Shown one piece after another: positions 8,383 through 17,835 of a stretch of 64,000 nt of DNA; the first letter of the stretch is position 1; every line of letters starts with the position of its first letter. Made by a program: the position numbers and the translations under genes. Under the pieces are notes generated by a model. The model was not told the origin of the DNA. It worked only from the letters and a program-made list of their open reading frames with translations, and ran no database searches. The stretch covers positions 1 to 64,000 of the forward strand of contig NZ_RMVE01000007.1 of NCBI RefSeq assembly GCF_003865345.1, in the 5' to 3' direction. Origin of the DNA: Nonlabens xiamenensis. GTDB lineage: Bacteria > Bacteroidota > Bacteroidia > Flavobacteriales > Flavobacteriaceae.

Positions 8383-9773
8383 AAACATCAAACAAAGACA
8401 CAAAAATACTGATTGCTGGTGCTGGACTCTGCGGATCCCTACTGGGATTGCGACTGGCTCAACGTGGCTATCACGTGGATATTTTGGAAAAGCGCCCAGA
8501 CATGAGAAAACAGCTGGTGGATGGCGGTAGATCTATTAACCTGGCTTTGTCTGATCGTGGACTAAAAGCCCTCGAACTTGTGGGACTTGAACAGCAGGTA
8601 AGGGAACTGTGTATACCCATGCATGGTAGATTGATCCATAATGTGGACGGTAGTACTTTCACTTCCAATTACAGCGGTCGTGCAGGAGAATATATCAACT
8701 CTATTTCGCGGGAGGAATTGAACAAATTGTTACTGGATGAAGCTGATCGATATGATCGTGTACAGGTGGATTTTGACGACGAGATCCGATCGGTAGACCT
8801 TAAAAATGCCCAGCTCACCTATCAAGATTCAGAGAGCGGCCAAGAAAAAACATGGAACGCAGATATCTTACTGGGTACCGATGGAGCAGGTTCGGTTGTG
8901 CGCAAGGCGATGTCCCGTCAGCGTGATTTTCTATTTTCCAACAGTTTAAATTGGCTACCCCATGGCTATAAAGAATTGAGTATACCACCGCAAGAAGATG
9001 GTGGCTGGCGCATTGAAAAAAATGCTCTGCATATATGGCCTAGAGGAGGTTTTATGCTCATCGCCCTGCCTAATCTCGATGGTAGTTTTACCGTGACTCT
9101 TTTTATGCCCTATACCTCAGACGGTCCTTGCTTTGATCAATTGAAGGATGATCAGGAAATAATGGGCTTTTTTAGGACCTATTTTCCAGATGTGGTCGAA
9201 CTCATACCAGATTTGACCGAGCAATTTCATACCCATCCCACGCCACCTTTGGGAACGGTGCGTTGTTCTCCCTGGACGGCTTATAATAAAACTTTGTTGT
9301 TGGGAGATGCGAGTCATGCTATCGTACCTTTCTATGGACAGGGGATGAATGCTAGCTTTGAAGATGTAAGTATTTTTGATCAATTGTTGGACAAGCATGA
9401 AATCTGGGGCGAACTTTTTCAGGCGTTTTCAAAACAGCGCAAACCAGATGCCGATGCCATCGCTGATCTTGCACTAGACAACTTTGTAGAAATGCGTGAT
9501 AGTGTGGCACACCCCAATTTCAAAACCAAAAGACAGATTGAAATGAAGTTGGAGTCCGCTTTCGCGAAAGCGCAATACCAATCTAAATATTCCCTGGTCA
9601 CTTTTCCTGCTCCTGGCGTAGGTTACAGGGAAGCCATGCTGCAAGGTCGTGCCCAGGATAAAGCCATTTTATGGTTGCTCGATCAAGGAATGATTACAGG
9701 AGAGGAACCTGCAGAAGAATTGCTTGAAAAGATTAAAGCCAAGGCCAAGGAAGTGCGATGGCTGCAACAATAA
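8379..9773 (+). CDS. kmo: Kynurenine 3-monooxygenase
   Basis: FAD- and NADPH-dependent aromatic hydroxylase converting kynurenine to 3-hydroxykynurenine. The N-terminal Rossmann motif GAGLCGSLLGLRLAQRG and the acidic end of the second strand (LEKRPD) bind FAD. The second FAD motif LLLGDASHAIVPFYGQGMNA is at about residues 304-323. LWPRGGFMLIALPN lies in the substrate-binding region. Length 464 is normal. The palindrome copy at 9557 adds AFAKA in the C-terminal third. Together with kynU this produces 3-hydroxyanthranilate; 2,3-dioxygenase, formamidase and 3-hydroxyanthranilate dioxygenase are not in the window. Confidence 0.97.
   Translation: MKTSNKDTKILIAGAGLCGSLLGLRLAQRGYHVDILEKRPDMRKQLVDGGRSINLALSDRGLKALELVGLEQQVRELCIPMHGRLIHNVDGSTFTSNYSGRAGEYINSISREELNKLLLDEADRYDRVQVDFDDEIRSVDLKNAQLTYQDSESGQEKTWNADILLGTDGAGSVVRKAMSRQRDFLFSNSLNWLPHGYKELSIPPQEDGGWRIEKNALHIWPRGGFMLIALPNLDGSFTVTLFMPYTSDGPCFDQLKDDQEIMGFFRTYFPDVVELIPDLTEQFHTHPTPPLGTVRCSPWTAYNKTLLLGDASHAIVPFYGQGMNASFEDVSIFDQLLDKHEIWGELFQAFSKQRKPDADAIADLALDNFVEMRDSVAHPNFKTKRQIEMKLESAFAKAQYQSKYSLVTFPAPGVGYREAMLQGRAQDKAILWLLDQGMITGEEPAEELLEKIKAKAKEVRWLQQ
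9557..9572. repeat. Palindromic repeat copy 4
   Basis: Full 16-base palindrome in kmo, read as AFAKA. Confidence 0.95.
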
Positions 9774-9817
9774 GCCTCATCAACCAATCATAAATTAGTC
9801 ATCTAAAATTTAAGCAT

Positions 9818-10222
9818 ATGGGAGTACTATCAGATAAAGCAAAACCAAGGGGAAGATATCCTCATATCAAGCGAGTAGGTGATTTCCTGATGGTTTCAGG
9901 AACAAGTAGCCGTAGACCTGACAATACCTTTGCCGGTGTAGAAGTAGATGAGATGGGAACCACTAACTTGGATATCAGAGCACAAACCAAGGCCGTCTTA
10001 GAAAATATAGACGCCATCCTCAAAACAGAAGGTGCCAGTCTCAAAAATGTAGTGGATGTCACGACTTTTTTGGTGAATATGAATGATTTTGGCGGATATA
10101 ATGAAACTTACGGCCAATTTTTTGATTACGATGGTCCAACCCGCACCACGGTAGCCGTGCATCAATTACCGCATCCACATCTGCTGATTGAAATTAAGGC
10201 GATGGCTTATCTACCACTTTGA
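9818..10222 (+). CDS. RidA-family protein, probable 2-aminomuconate deaminase
   Basis: Small soluble protein of 134 residues of the RidA/YjgF/UK114 fold. It shows [14 protein letters not shown], the middle helix region [32 protein letters not shown], and a C-terminal [24 protein letters not shown] with the conserved Arg that binds carboxylate groups. General RidA proteins hydrolyse reactive enamines, but the version found beside kynurenine genes is normally the 2-aminomuconate deaminase that releases ammonia late in 3-hydroxyanthranilate breakdown. Its place 44 bases after kmo supports that reading. Specific activity cannot be proved from sequence. Confidence 0.85.
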   Translation: MGVLSDKAKPRGRYPHIKRVGDFLMVSGTSSRRPDNTFAGVEVDEMGTTNLDIRAQTKAVLENIDAILKTEGASLKNVVDVTTFLVNMNDFGGYNETYGQFFDYDGPTRTTVAVHQLPHPHLLIEIKAMAYLPL

Positions 10223-10260
10223 TGAGTTAGTTGTCAATCTTTTTAAAAAAATAATCAATC

Positions 10261-11247
10261 ATGAACAGACGCAGATTCATCCTCCAATCCTCTAAGGCAG
10301 GGGTTGCCTTAAGTTTGGGTGCTACCCTGATGGCCTGCATCGATCAAAATACAGATACTGTGGTTCAACCTAAAAAATCAAAAGTCATTGCCCTCTGCAC
10401 TTGGGGCTTTTCTGAAGCCAATGCCGCTGCTGGTAAAGCTCTGGAATCAGGTTCTACTGCATTGGAAGCTGCCATTACTGGTGTAGCTGTAGAAGAAGCA
10501 AATATCAAAAACAGCACAGTAGGTAAAGGTGGTGCCCCAGATAGAGAAGGAAATGTCACTCTAGATGCCTGTGTAATGGATGCCAATGGAGATTGTGGCG
10601 CGGTGGTTTGTGTGCAAAATATCACCCACGTCGCCGCTCTCGCAAAAGTTGTCATGAAAGAAACTGAGCATGTCATGCTGGCCGGCGAAGGCGCTGAAGA
10701 ACTGGCTTACCGTCACGGTTTTCAAAAAGAGAACCTACTGACGGAAAAAGCTGCTGAAGATTATAGAGCTTGGTTAAAAACAAGCAAATACGAGCCTATC
10801 ATAAACATTGAAAACCACGACACTATAGGAATGTTGTGTATGGACCAGCATGGTGATATCGCTGGAGCCTGTACCACCTCTGGTTTATCTTATAAAATGA
10901 AGGGACGTGTCGGTGACTCTCCGATTATTGGCGCAGGTTTATTTATAGACAATGAGGTAGGTGGAGCTGCTGCCACAGGAATGGGCGAAGAAATTATGAA
11001 ACAAGTAGGCAGTTTTCTGATCGTTGAACTGATGCGTCAAGGTAAGAGTCCGCAGGAGGCATGTGAAGTGGCCATGCAAAGAATTGTATCCAAAAATAAA
11101 GATATCAATAAATTTCAAGTTGCTTATATTGCAATCAATAAAGCTGGAGCTACTGGAAGTTATTGTATCCACCCTGGTTTTTCCAGAATGGAATATAGGA
11201 ATGGGAAAAATACCCGTATTCCATCAGCCGCGCATTTTACCAACTAA
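10261..11247 (+). CDS. Exported N4-(beta-N-acetylglucosaminyl)-L-asparaginase (glycosylasparaginase)
   Basis: Ntn-hydrolase that cleaves the GlcNAc-asparagine bond of N-glycans, releasing aspartate and a sugar amine. The N-terminus has a twin-arginine signal (NRRRF) leading to a lipobox-like MAC at about residue 26, so it is likely exported folded and perhaps lipid-anchored. The autocleavage and catalytic Thr188 lies in HDTIGM, followed by GDIAGACTTSGL and the GRVGDSPIIGAGLF and GAAATGMGE substrate loops. Length 328 is normal. Thirty-eight bases after the RidA gene and 12 before the sugar transporter, so it may be part of the same transcript. Confidence 0.92.
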   Translation: MNRRRFILQSSKAGVALSLGATLMACIDQNTDTVVQPKKSKVIALCTWGFSEANAAAGKALESGSTALEAAITGVAVEEANIKNSTVGKGGAPDREGNVTLDACVMDANGDCGAVVCVQNITHVAALAKVVMKETEHVMLAGEGAEELAYRHGFQKENLLTEKAAEDYRAWLKTSKYEPIINIENHDTIGMLCMDQHGDIAGACTTSGLSYKMKGRVGDSPIIGAGLFIDNEVGGAAATGMGEEIMKQVGSFLIVELMRQGKSPQEACEVAMQRIVSKNKDINKFQVAYIAINKAGATGSYCIHPGFSRMEYRNGKNTRIPSAAHFTN

Positions 11248-11259
11248 TTAAAAAAACCA

Positions 11260-12600
11260 ATGACAACAAAATCACAAAAGAGCTTCGGCTCTGCCTTTGC
11301 CTTTCTGACCAGCCTTTTTTTCATGTGGGGTTTTATTACCGTTTTGGTGGATGCCCTGGTTCCTAGATTGAAAGACGTATTTGAATTGAGTTACGGTCAG
11401 TCAATCATGGTGCAATTTGCCTTTTTCGGCGCTTTCTTTTGTTTTGCTATTCCTTCAAGTTTTTTATTAGAGAAAATAGGTTATCAACGAGGTATAGTTA
11501 CAGGTCTATGTATTATGGGAGTTGCCTGTCTCCTATTCTATCCGGCAGCAAGTTATCGCGAATTCTGGATTTTTATTACGGCATTTTTCACCTTGGCCGC
11601 AGGGATCACATTGCTACAAGTAGCAGCTAATCCTTATGTCACACTGTTGGGAGATGAAAAGACAGCTTCCAGCCGACTCAACTTATCCCAGGCCTTTAAT
11701 AGCTTTGGGACACTTTTAGCGCCTATTGCCGGAGCCTTATTTCTTTTGAGCGATTCTGTCATGACCAGCGAGGCAATTTCAACCCTCTCTGAGCCCGACA
11801 AGATTGATTATTATGCCCAAGAGGCCTTGACCGTGCAAGAACCTTTTTTGATCATAGCAGGAGTGCTTTTTGCACTAGCTGCGGTATTTGGTTTTACCAA
11901 ACTGCCCTCGCTTCTCAAACAAGCGCCAAAAGATGGTTACAAACAACTCTTAAGTAATCCAAAGTTCATGCTCGGTGTCTTGGGTATTTTTATGTATGTA
12001 GGTGCCGAGGTATCCATCGGTAGCTTTCTAGTTAATTATTTTGAAGAACTAGAGGTTATTCAAGCCATTAAATCCAGTGATTTCTTAAGTGGGCTTTCTT
12101 CATTTTTGCTGATTGGAAAGGATATCACTGATGTGGACGCTAAGGCGATTCTGGGCTCATTTGTCACCCTGTATTGGGGAGGTGCGATGATAGGACGATT
12201 TATTGGTGCTTTCCTGATGAGATTTATCAGCAGCGGGAAGTTGTTGATGATTTTTGGAATGTCGGCGATGGTGATGATCATCCTCTCGGTGAGCAGTAGC
12301 GGAACCACAGCGATGTTTAGTATTCTGGCTGTAGGACTCTTTAACTCCATCATGTTCCCGACTATTTTTAGTCTGGCATTGGATGGGCTGGACAACCTAA
12401 AAGCTCAAGGCTCTGGATTATTAGTCATGGGAATTGTAGGTGGAGCCTTTATTCCTAAGATTGTCGGAACCATAGCTGATGCGTTTGGGACCGAAGCAGA
12501 TGGGTCGACAACAGGAACAGGGTTGAGTATCGCATTTTTGACGCTTTTATTGTGTTATGCATACATTGCTTTTTATGGATCCAGTAAACGTCATGTATAA
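11260..12600 (+). CDS. FucP/GluP-type MFS sugar transporter
   Basis: Twelve-helix proton symporter of 446 residues in the fucose/glucose-galactose permease group. Diagnostic features are the first helix SLFFMWGFITVLVDALVPRLK and the helix-4/5 region AAGITLLQVAANPYVTLLG with the following SSRLNLSQAFNSFGTLLAP. It follows the glycosylasparaginase by 12 bases, suggesting uptake of a sugar released from glycoproteins, for instance N-acetylglucosamine. The actual sugar is not determined by the motifs. Ends just before a strong terminator. Confidence 0.9.
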   Translation: MTTKSQKSFGSAFAFLTSLFFMWGFITVLVDALVPRLKDVFELSYGQSIMVQFAFFGAFFCFAIPSSFLLEKIGYQRGIVTGLCIMGVACLLFYPAASYREFWIFITAFFTLAAGITLLQVAANPYVTLLGDEKTASSRLNLSQAFNSFGTLLAPIAGALFLLSDSVMTSEAISTLSEPDKIDYYAQEALTVQEPFLIIAGVLFALAAVFGFTKLPSLLKQAPKDGYKQLLSNPKFMLGVLGIFMYVGAEVSIGSFLVNYFEELEVIQAIKSSDFLSGLSSFLLIGKDITDVDAKAILGSFVTLYWGGAMIGRFIGAFLMRFISSGKLLMIFGMSAMVMIILSVSSSGTTAMFSILAVGLFNSIMFPTIFSLALDGLDNLKAQGSGLLVMGIVGGAFIPKIVGTIADAFGTEADGSTTGTGLSIAFLTLLLCYAYIAFYGSSKRHV

Positions 12601-12660
12601 GTCATTAAAGGTTTGGTTTGATATCCGTTCCTGGCAATTATACACCAAATGAAAAACAAA

Positions 12661-12690
12661 AAACCCGATCCTTGAGGATCGGGTTTTTTA
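12661..12690 (+). terminator. Rho-independent terminator after the transporter
   Basis: A 12-bp perfect stem (AAACCCGATCCT / AGGATCGGGTTT) with a 2-base loop ends in a T run. It closes the kynurenine/glycosylasparaginase run of genes. Confidence 0.92.
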
Positions 12691-12979
12691 ATGAGCATTT
12701 GTCTAAATTACTAATTCCCAAATAAGTTACTTAACTATATTGCTCAATTTCAAATTCCCGCTTAAGCTATGCTATTGATAACAAAAGGAGGACAACAATG
12801 ATACAACCCAATTATTGCTTGCGCAATGTATCTAAAGGCTTAAAACAGGGTATATAACGAGTATTGAACACCTGTGAACGAAAAAATAAGATTTGTAGGA
12901 AAAGTAGACGTCAAATTATGATGCTTGCATAATAAAAGTCTGCAATTTTATACAGCAGTTCAATTGAAGCAACAAAAAA
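12691..12979. other. Intergenic stretch without a supported gene
   Basis: AT-rich spacer between two convergent terminators. The only notable item is a possible 19-codon frame at 12798-12857 preceded by AAAGGAGG, a strong Shine-Dalgarno sequence unusual for this phylum. Its translation has no features, so I do not call it a gene. Confidence 0.6.
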
Positions 12980-13004
12980 GCCTGGATGTAGGTCCAGGCT
13001 TTTT
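12980..13004 (-). terminator. Terminator of the nqr operon
   Basis: A 7-bp stem GCCTGGA / TCCAGGC is flanked by A and T runs on both sides, so it can act on either strand. It lies just beyond the nqrF stop. Confidence 0.85.
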
Positions 13005-13026
13005 AAGTATTTTAAACAGAGGATAT

Positions 13027-14328
13027 TTATCCACCGAAATCATCAAAACGGATGTTTTCAGGATCCACACCAAAGTCTTCTGCCATTTTACCTACGGCAT
13101 TATTCATCAAAGGCGGACCACAGAAATACACTTCAAGGTCTTCAGGTGCCTCGTGTTTGTTCAGATATTGATCAATCACCACTTGGTGTATAAACCCGAC
13201 AAATCCATCACCTTCCTCGTCATGAATGTCCTTTTTGACTTTCCAATTGTCTTCTTCCAATGGCTCAGAAAGTGCCATAAAAAATTTGAAGTTAGGGAAC
13301 TCTCTTTCCAACTCACGGAAGTGCTCTATATAGAACAATTCGCGCTTGGAACGCCCTCCATACCAATAAGTGACCTTACGGTCTGTTTTAAGCGTTTTAA
13401 AAAGTTGATACAAGTGAGAACGCATAGGCGCCATCCCGGCTCCACCACCTACATAAAGCATCTCGGCATCAGAGTGATTAATGAAGAATTCGCCATAAGG
13501 TCCTGAAACGACGACTTTATCTCCGGGCTTTTGGTTAAAAATATAAGAACTGGCTACCCCAGGGTTGACATCCATCCAACCATTCTTGGCTCGATCCCAG
13601 GGCGGTGTGGCAATACGTACGTTCAACATGATATCGCGCCCTTCTGCTGGGTAGGAAGCCATGGAGTAAGCACGTTCAACGGTCTCTGGGTTTTTCATTA
13701 CCAATGGCCATAAGTTGAATTTGTCCCACTCATCCTTAAACTTGTCAGGAGTTTCATGTTCTTCAGGGTGTGCAGTAATATCCATTTCCTCGTAACGCAC
13801 CTCGCATTTTGGAATTTCGATCTGGATGTATCCACCCGCTTCGTAATCCATATCTTCTGGCAAGCGCACAACAAACTCTTTGATAAAAGAGGCTACGTTA
13901 TAATTACGTACAACTTCGGCCTCCCACTTCTTGATTCCGAATACCTCTTCTGGAATCTCGATCTTCATGTCTTGTTTCACCTTTACCTGGCAACCCAATC
14001 TCCACCCTTCAGCGATTTCCTTTCTGGTAAAATGTGGCTCTTCTGTCGGAAGAATGGTACCTCCACCTTCCATGACAATACATTTACATTGGATACAGGT
14101 TCCACCTCCACCACAAGCAGAAGGAAGGAAAAGCTTGTTATCTCCCAAGGTTCCCAAAAGCGTGCTTCCAGAGCCAGTCGTTATATCCTTCTCTCCGTTT
14201 ACATTAATGGTCACGGGACCAGAAGGCAAGAGTTTGGATTTGGCTCCCAATAAAAGGGAAACCAGTAAAAGAATAAGTGTAAGGAAGATCAATACACTTG
14301 CAAAAATGGTAATCATATTAGGATCCAT
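13027..14328 (-). CDS. nqrF: Na+-NQR subunit F (NADH dehydrogenase, 2Fe-2S/FAD)
   Basis: Electron-entry subunit of the Na+-translocating NADH:quinone oxidoreductase. One N-terminal membrane helix (about residues 6-28) precedes a plant-type ferredoxin domain with cluster ligands Cys72, Cys78, Cys81 and Cys113. The ferredoxin-reductase part has the FAD motif RAYSMASYP, the NADH-binding stretch [17 protein letters not shown] and a C-terminal [12 protein letters not shown]. Length 433, slightly longer than in Vibrio. It is the last gene of nqrABCDEF, 15 bases after nqrE. Confidence 0.97.
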   Translation of the reverse strand: MDPNMITIFASVLIFLTLILLLVSLLLGAKSKLLPSGPVTINVNGEKDITTGSGSTLLGTLGDNKLFLPSACGGGGTCIQCKCIVMEGGGTILPTEEPHFTRKEIAEGWRLGCQVKVKQDMKIEIPEEVFGIKKWEAEVVRNYNVASFIKEFVVRLPEDMDYEAGGYIQIEIPKCEVRYEEMDITAHPEEHETPDKFKDEWDKFNLWPLVMKNPETVERAYSMASYPAEGRDIMLNVRIATPPWDRAKNGWMDVNPGVASSYIFNQKPGDKVVVSGPYGEFFINHSDAEMLYVGGGAGMAPMRSHLYQLFKTLKTDRKVTYWYGGRSKRELFYIEHFRELEREFPNFKFFMALSEPLEEDNWKVKKDIHDEEGDGFVGFIHQVVIDQYLNKHEAPEDLEVYFCGPPLMNNAVGKMAEDFGVDPENIRFDDFGG

Positions 14329-14343
14329 ACCTGATGTCGTCTT

Positions 14344-14958
14344 TTAAATTTCTATTCCCATAAAACTCATAAAGCCCAAAGCCATGAGTCCGGTTATAAT
14401 AAATGTAATTCCCAATCCTCTCAAGGGAGCTGGAACATTAGAGTAAGCAATTTTTTCACGAATAGCGGCGATCGCTAGGATGGCCAAAAAGAATCCAAAA
14501 CCACTTCCTACTCCATAGGTAAGTGCTTCAGAGATCCCGCCAAAATCTTTTTGTTGCATAAATAATGATCCACCCAAAATCGCACAGTTTACAGCAATCA
14601 AAGGGAGGAAAATACCCAAAGCACCGTACAATGCTGGAGCAAATCGCTCTACTACCATTTCCACCAGCTGCACCATACTCGCAATTACAGCGATAAACAT
14701 GATAAAGCTTAGGAAGGAAAGGTCAACCGTTGCATATTCCGGATCAAGCCATACCAAGGCACCAGGTTTTAACAAATAGGTATCCAGCAACCAGTTGATC
14801 GGCACTGTGATTCCTAATACAAATACCACGGCAGCTCCAAGACCGACCGCTGTCTTGACCGACTTTGATACGGCCAGATAAGAACACATACCTAAGAAAT
14901 AGGCAAAGACCATGTTCTCAATAAAAACGCTTCTTACAAAGAGGTTAATTAAATCCAT
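14344..14958 (-). CDS. nqrE: Na+-NQR subunit E
   Basis: Membrane subunit of 204 residues with six helices in the antiparallel arrangement shared with NqrD. It starts with a short amphipathic region ([26 protein letters not shown]), containing one of the conserved Cys residues that coordinate the intramembrane iron centre between NqrD and NqrE; the second is in [11 protein letters not shown]. Lies 18 bases after nqrD. Confidence 0.97.
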   Translation of the reverse strand: MDLINLFVRSVFIENMVFAYFLGMCSYLAVSKSVKTAVGLGAAVVFVLGITVPINWLLDTYLLKPGALVWLDPEYATVDLSFLSFIMFIAVIASMVQLVEMVVERFAPALYGALGIFLPLIAVNCAILGGSLFMQQKDFGGISEALTYGVGSGFGFFLAILAIAAIREKIAYSNVPAPLRGLGITFIITGLMALGFMSFMGIEI

Positions 14959-14976
14959 TTTCTCTATTTCTTAAGT

Positions 14977-15678
14977 TTAGTTTTGTTCGATGAGGGTTCT
15001 GTTACGACTGCGTTGTACCCAGATGATGATACCTACAGTAATCAAAGCCATTGGTGAAAGCAACATCAATCCATTATTGGCATAACCAAAGTCATAAAAG
15101 GATTCAGGAATCACTTCGCTTCCAAAAAGTTTACCAGCTCCTAATAGTTCTCTAAAAAAGGCTACCAAAATCAGGATAAAAGCATAACCAGCGGCATTAC
15201 CAATACCGTCCAAAAATGATTTATATACGCCATTCCCCAACGCAAAAGCCTCCAAACGTCCCATCACGATACAGTTGGTAATAATCAACCCAACAAATAC
15301 TGACAATTGTTTGGAAACGTCATAGGCATAAGCCCTTAACACCTGGTCTACCAAGATCACCAAAGCTGCAACAACCACCAATTGAACGATGATACGTATA
15401 CGAGACGGAATCAAATTACGGAGAGCACTAACGATCATGTTACTGAATGCCATTACGGCCATAACCGCCAGTGACATCACTATCGCTGGCTTCAATTGAA
15501 CTGTAATCGCCAAGGCACTACAAATCCCCAATACCTGAACCGTAATCGGGTTGTTGTCGGTAAGGGGATCAGATAAAAGTTTTCTGTTTTTCTTCCCCAA
15601 AAGCCCTTCCCTTTCATCCGTATCGGACAGGAACAGGATGAGTTCTTCTTTTTTCTTTAAATCTTTTTCTTCAGCCAT
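14977..15678 (-). CDS. nqrD: Na+-NQR subunit D
   Basis: Six-helix membrane subunit with the conserved [20 protein letters not shown] and [19 protein letters not shown] segments, including the two Cys residues expected at the NqrD/E iron centre. At 233 residues it is longer than usual because of a charged N-terminal extension of about 24 residues ([14 protein letters not shown]). The ATG lies in a 40-base gap after nqrC that carries a full copy of the 16-base palindrome. Confidence 0.95.
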   Translation of the reverse strand: MAEEKDLKKKEELILFLSDTDEREGLLGKKNRKLLSDPLTDNNPITVQVLGICSALAITVQLKPAIVMSLAVMAVMAFSNMIVSALRNLIPSRIRIIVQLVVVAALVILVDQVLRAYAYDVSKQLSVFVGLIITNCIVMGRLEAFALGNGVYKSFLDGIGNAAGYAFILILVAFFRELLGAGKLFGSEVIPESFYDFGYANNGLMLLSPMALITVGIIIWVQRSRNRTLIEQN

Positions 15679-15694
15679 TCGACTAGTTTTTTAT

Positions 15695-15710
15695 CGCTTT
15701 CGCGAAAGCG
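15695..15710. repeat. Palindromic repeat copy 5
   Basis: Full 16-base palindrome between nqrC and nqrD, inside an operon. In mRNA it could fold into a short perfect hairpin with a minimal loop. Confidence 0.95.
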
Positions 15711-15718
15711 GCATCTCC

Positions 15719-16447
15719 TTATAGGTTAGCAGCCACTTTTACGTTAGTGTTTTCTTTGAAATAAGGCAGGTAATTTTTGAGTCTTTCGGAGATCATGTCG
15801 GTCACGCCATCACCAGTAATGGTCGCTCCAGAAATAGCATCCACGGCATTATCATCTTTGTTATCGCCCCCTTGGTAACCTTTGGCAACGGACACACCGA
15901 TAAAATTACCTGATTCATCCAGGATCTTCTCGTCTTCAAATCTCTTTCTGAACCATTCTTGGGTGATCTCTGCCCCCAAACCAGGAGTTTCTCCCTTGTG
16001 GTCAAATACGGCTCCTTTGATGGTGTTCACATCATCCTTTAGAGCTACATAACCCCAGATGGCATCCCAAAGCCCCTTCCCTCTTAGCGGAACCACATAA
16101 TATTTGACCCCTTCCACATCAGCCACATATAAAGGAAAAGATTGCTCCTCTACTGGCTTTTTGAGTTCTTTTTTAAGATCGACTTCAAAGGCATTGACCT
16201 CTGGCTTTTCTTTACCGTCAGCACCCAAGGCAATACGCTGGGTGATGTGTTTATCAAAAAGTACTTGTGCGCTATCTCTGGAGGTAGAAATCCCTACCGT
16301 ACCGAGGATGTTTTGCATTTTTTCTTCCTTGACGTTTTTGGCCTGAGCGGGTTGCAGTTGCGTCGCCGCAAAAGCAAGTGCACTGGCTACTACCGCAACA
16401 AGAATTACGGCAAACAAAAAAGTATAGCTATTTGAATTCCTATCCAT
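15719..16447 (-). CDS. nqrC: Na+-NQR subunit C (covalent FMN)
   Basis: Membrane-anchored periplasmic flavoprotein of 242 residues. One N-terminal helix (about residues 9-28) is followed by an FMN-binding domain. Thr209 in DAISGATITGDG is the residue that ApbE esterifies with FMN, matching the D-x-x-S/T-G-A-T consensus. LRGKGLWDAIWGYVAL and HKGETPGLGAEI are other family signatures. Starts 2 bases after nqrB ends. An apbE gene is not in the window. Confidence 0.97.
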   Translation of the reverse strand: MDRNSNSYTFLFAVILVAVVASALAFAATQLQPAQAKNVKEEKMQNILGTVGISTSRDSAQVLFDKHITQRIALGADGKEKPEVNAFEVDLKKELKKPVEEQSFPLYVADVEGVKYYVVPLRGKGLWDAIWGYVALKDDVNTIKGAVFDHKGETPGLGAEITQEWFRKRFEDEKILDESGNFIGVSVAKGYQGGDNKDDNAVDAISGATITGDGVTDMISERLKNYLPYFKENTNVKVAANL

Positions 16448-16449
16448 TA

Positions 16450-17832
16450 CTAAGCAGTTTGAAGTTTAACCTGTGCTTTTTTGGCACGTTTCTTACGTTT
16501 ACTCACGTTGGCCTGGATCACATAATGATCGATGGTCGGCGCAAAAACATTCATCAACAATATCGCCAACATGATTCCTTCCGGATAAGCTGGATTGAAG
16601 ATACGTATCATGATTCCAAAGAAACCGATCAGGATTCCGTAGATCCACTTTCCTTTAAAAGTTTGTGCAGCACTCACTGGGTCAGTCGCCATAAATACGA
16701 TACCAAACAATATACTACCTACCACCAGATGTTGCCAGAATGGGAAATTGATCAACTGGTTGGTTCCTAATTCCATTAGCGTTGCGTCCCAACCACTTAA
16801 ATTAAGTGCATCTACCGCTGATGCATCATTATATACCTGATCCATAGTGATTCGGTCACTGTCGACCAATTGCATAATAAAATCACTACCTAAATCACCA
16901 AAGAAGTTAAAGATAGCTCCCATGGCTGCTCCACCGATCAATCCGCCCAAGATAATTCTCCAGCTACCGACTTTGGTAGCGACGAGGATGATGGCACCAA
17001 TGAGCACCATCAAAGCAGAAGTTTCAGCAACGGATCCCGGAATATAACCCATGAACATGTCGTTAAAAGAGATATTGGTCATTACCGAGGATTCTTGTAC
17101 AGGCACACCAGTAAACGCCACAGATTCTGCAGCGGCGCCCATTATTTCACCGTCATAAGTACCACCTGCCAAAGCTCCCAGAATAGTTTCTCCAGAAACG
17201 GCATCGGTAGAACCTTCATGCACCCAAATTGCGTTACCTGACATATATAGTGGGTAAGCAAAAAAGGCAAAGGCACGAGCGGTTAAAGCTGGGTTTAAAA
17301 TATTCATTCCAGTACCACCAAAGGCTTCCTTACCGATCAATACGGCAAAAGCTACAGATAGTGCCAGCATCCAAAGTGGGATATCAACTGGAAAAATCAT
17401 CGGAATCAAAAGACCCGTAACCAAGTATCCCTCATTGACCTCGTGTCCGCGATAAATTGCAAAGATGAATTCAATGGTCAGTCCTACAATGTAACTCACC
17501 AAAATAAGTGGAGTTACCAGTATCGCTCCTTCCAGGAAAGCGTCCCAGAAAGGCACATCAAGTACACTTCCCAACTGTCGCTCCTGATAAAGATACTGGG
17601 CACCCGTGTTCCACATCCCAAAAAGCAAAGCTGGAATCAAAGCAAATACCACTGTAATCATGGTACGCTTCAAGTCTACCACATCACGGATGTGAGCCCC
17701 TTTTTTTGTCGTGTGGTTAGGAGTGAATAAAAAAGTGTCAAAAGCGTTGATCGCTGGAGCAAATTTTTCAAGTTTTTGTCCAGGTTCAAATGGCTTTCGC
17801 GCTTGGTCTAATTTGTTTCTAACCCATTTCAT
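16450..17832 (-). CDS. nqrB: Na+-NQR subunit B (covalent FMN, ion-conducting)
   Basis: Large membrane subunit of 460 residues with ten helices that carries one covalent FMN and riboflavin and is thought to form the Na+ path. It has the conserved GTGMNILNPALTARAFAFFAYP stretch and GHEVNEGYLVTGLLIPM. The flavinylation site, usually D-x-x-S/T-G-A-T, reads DAVSGET here: the acceptor Thr216 is kept but the Ala is replaced by Glu. Starts 3 bases after nqrA and ends 2 before nqrC. Confidence 0.96.
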   Translation of the reverse strand: MKWVRNKLDQARKPFEPGQKLEKFAPAINAFDTFLFTPNHTTKKGAHIRDVVDLKRTMITVVFALIPALLFGMWNTGAQYLYQERQLGSVLDVPFWDAFLEGAILVTPLILVSYIVGLTIEFIFAIYRGHEVNEGYLVTGLLIPMIFPVDIPLWMLALSVAFAVLIGKEAFGGTGMNILNPALTARAFAFFAYPLYMSGNAIWVHEGSTDAVSGETILGALAGGTYDGEIMGAAAESVAFTGVPVQESSVMTNISFNDMFMGYIPGSVAETSALMVLIGAIILVATKVGSWRIILGGLIGGAAMGAIFNFFGDLGSDFIMQLVDSDRITMDQVYNDASAVDALNLSGWDATLMELGTNQLINFPFWQHLVVGSILFGIVFMATDPVSAAQTFKGKWIYGILIGFFGIMIRIFNPAYPEGIMLAILLMNVFAPTIDHYVIQANVSKRKKRAKKAQVKLQTA

Positions 17833-17835
17833 AGT

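Noticed and set aside
12798-12857. 19-codon frame preceded by AAAGGAGG
   Set aside because: The strong Shine-Dalgarno is eye-catching, but the peptide is short, featureless and lies between two terminators; Bacteroidota seldom rely on such sites.
17758-17775. Possible further palindrome copy in nqrB
   Set aside because: Only the left half GCTTTCGCG matches; the right half is CTTGG, so I did not count it.
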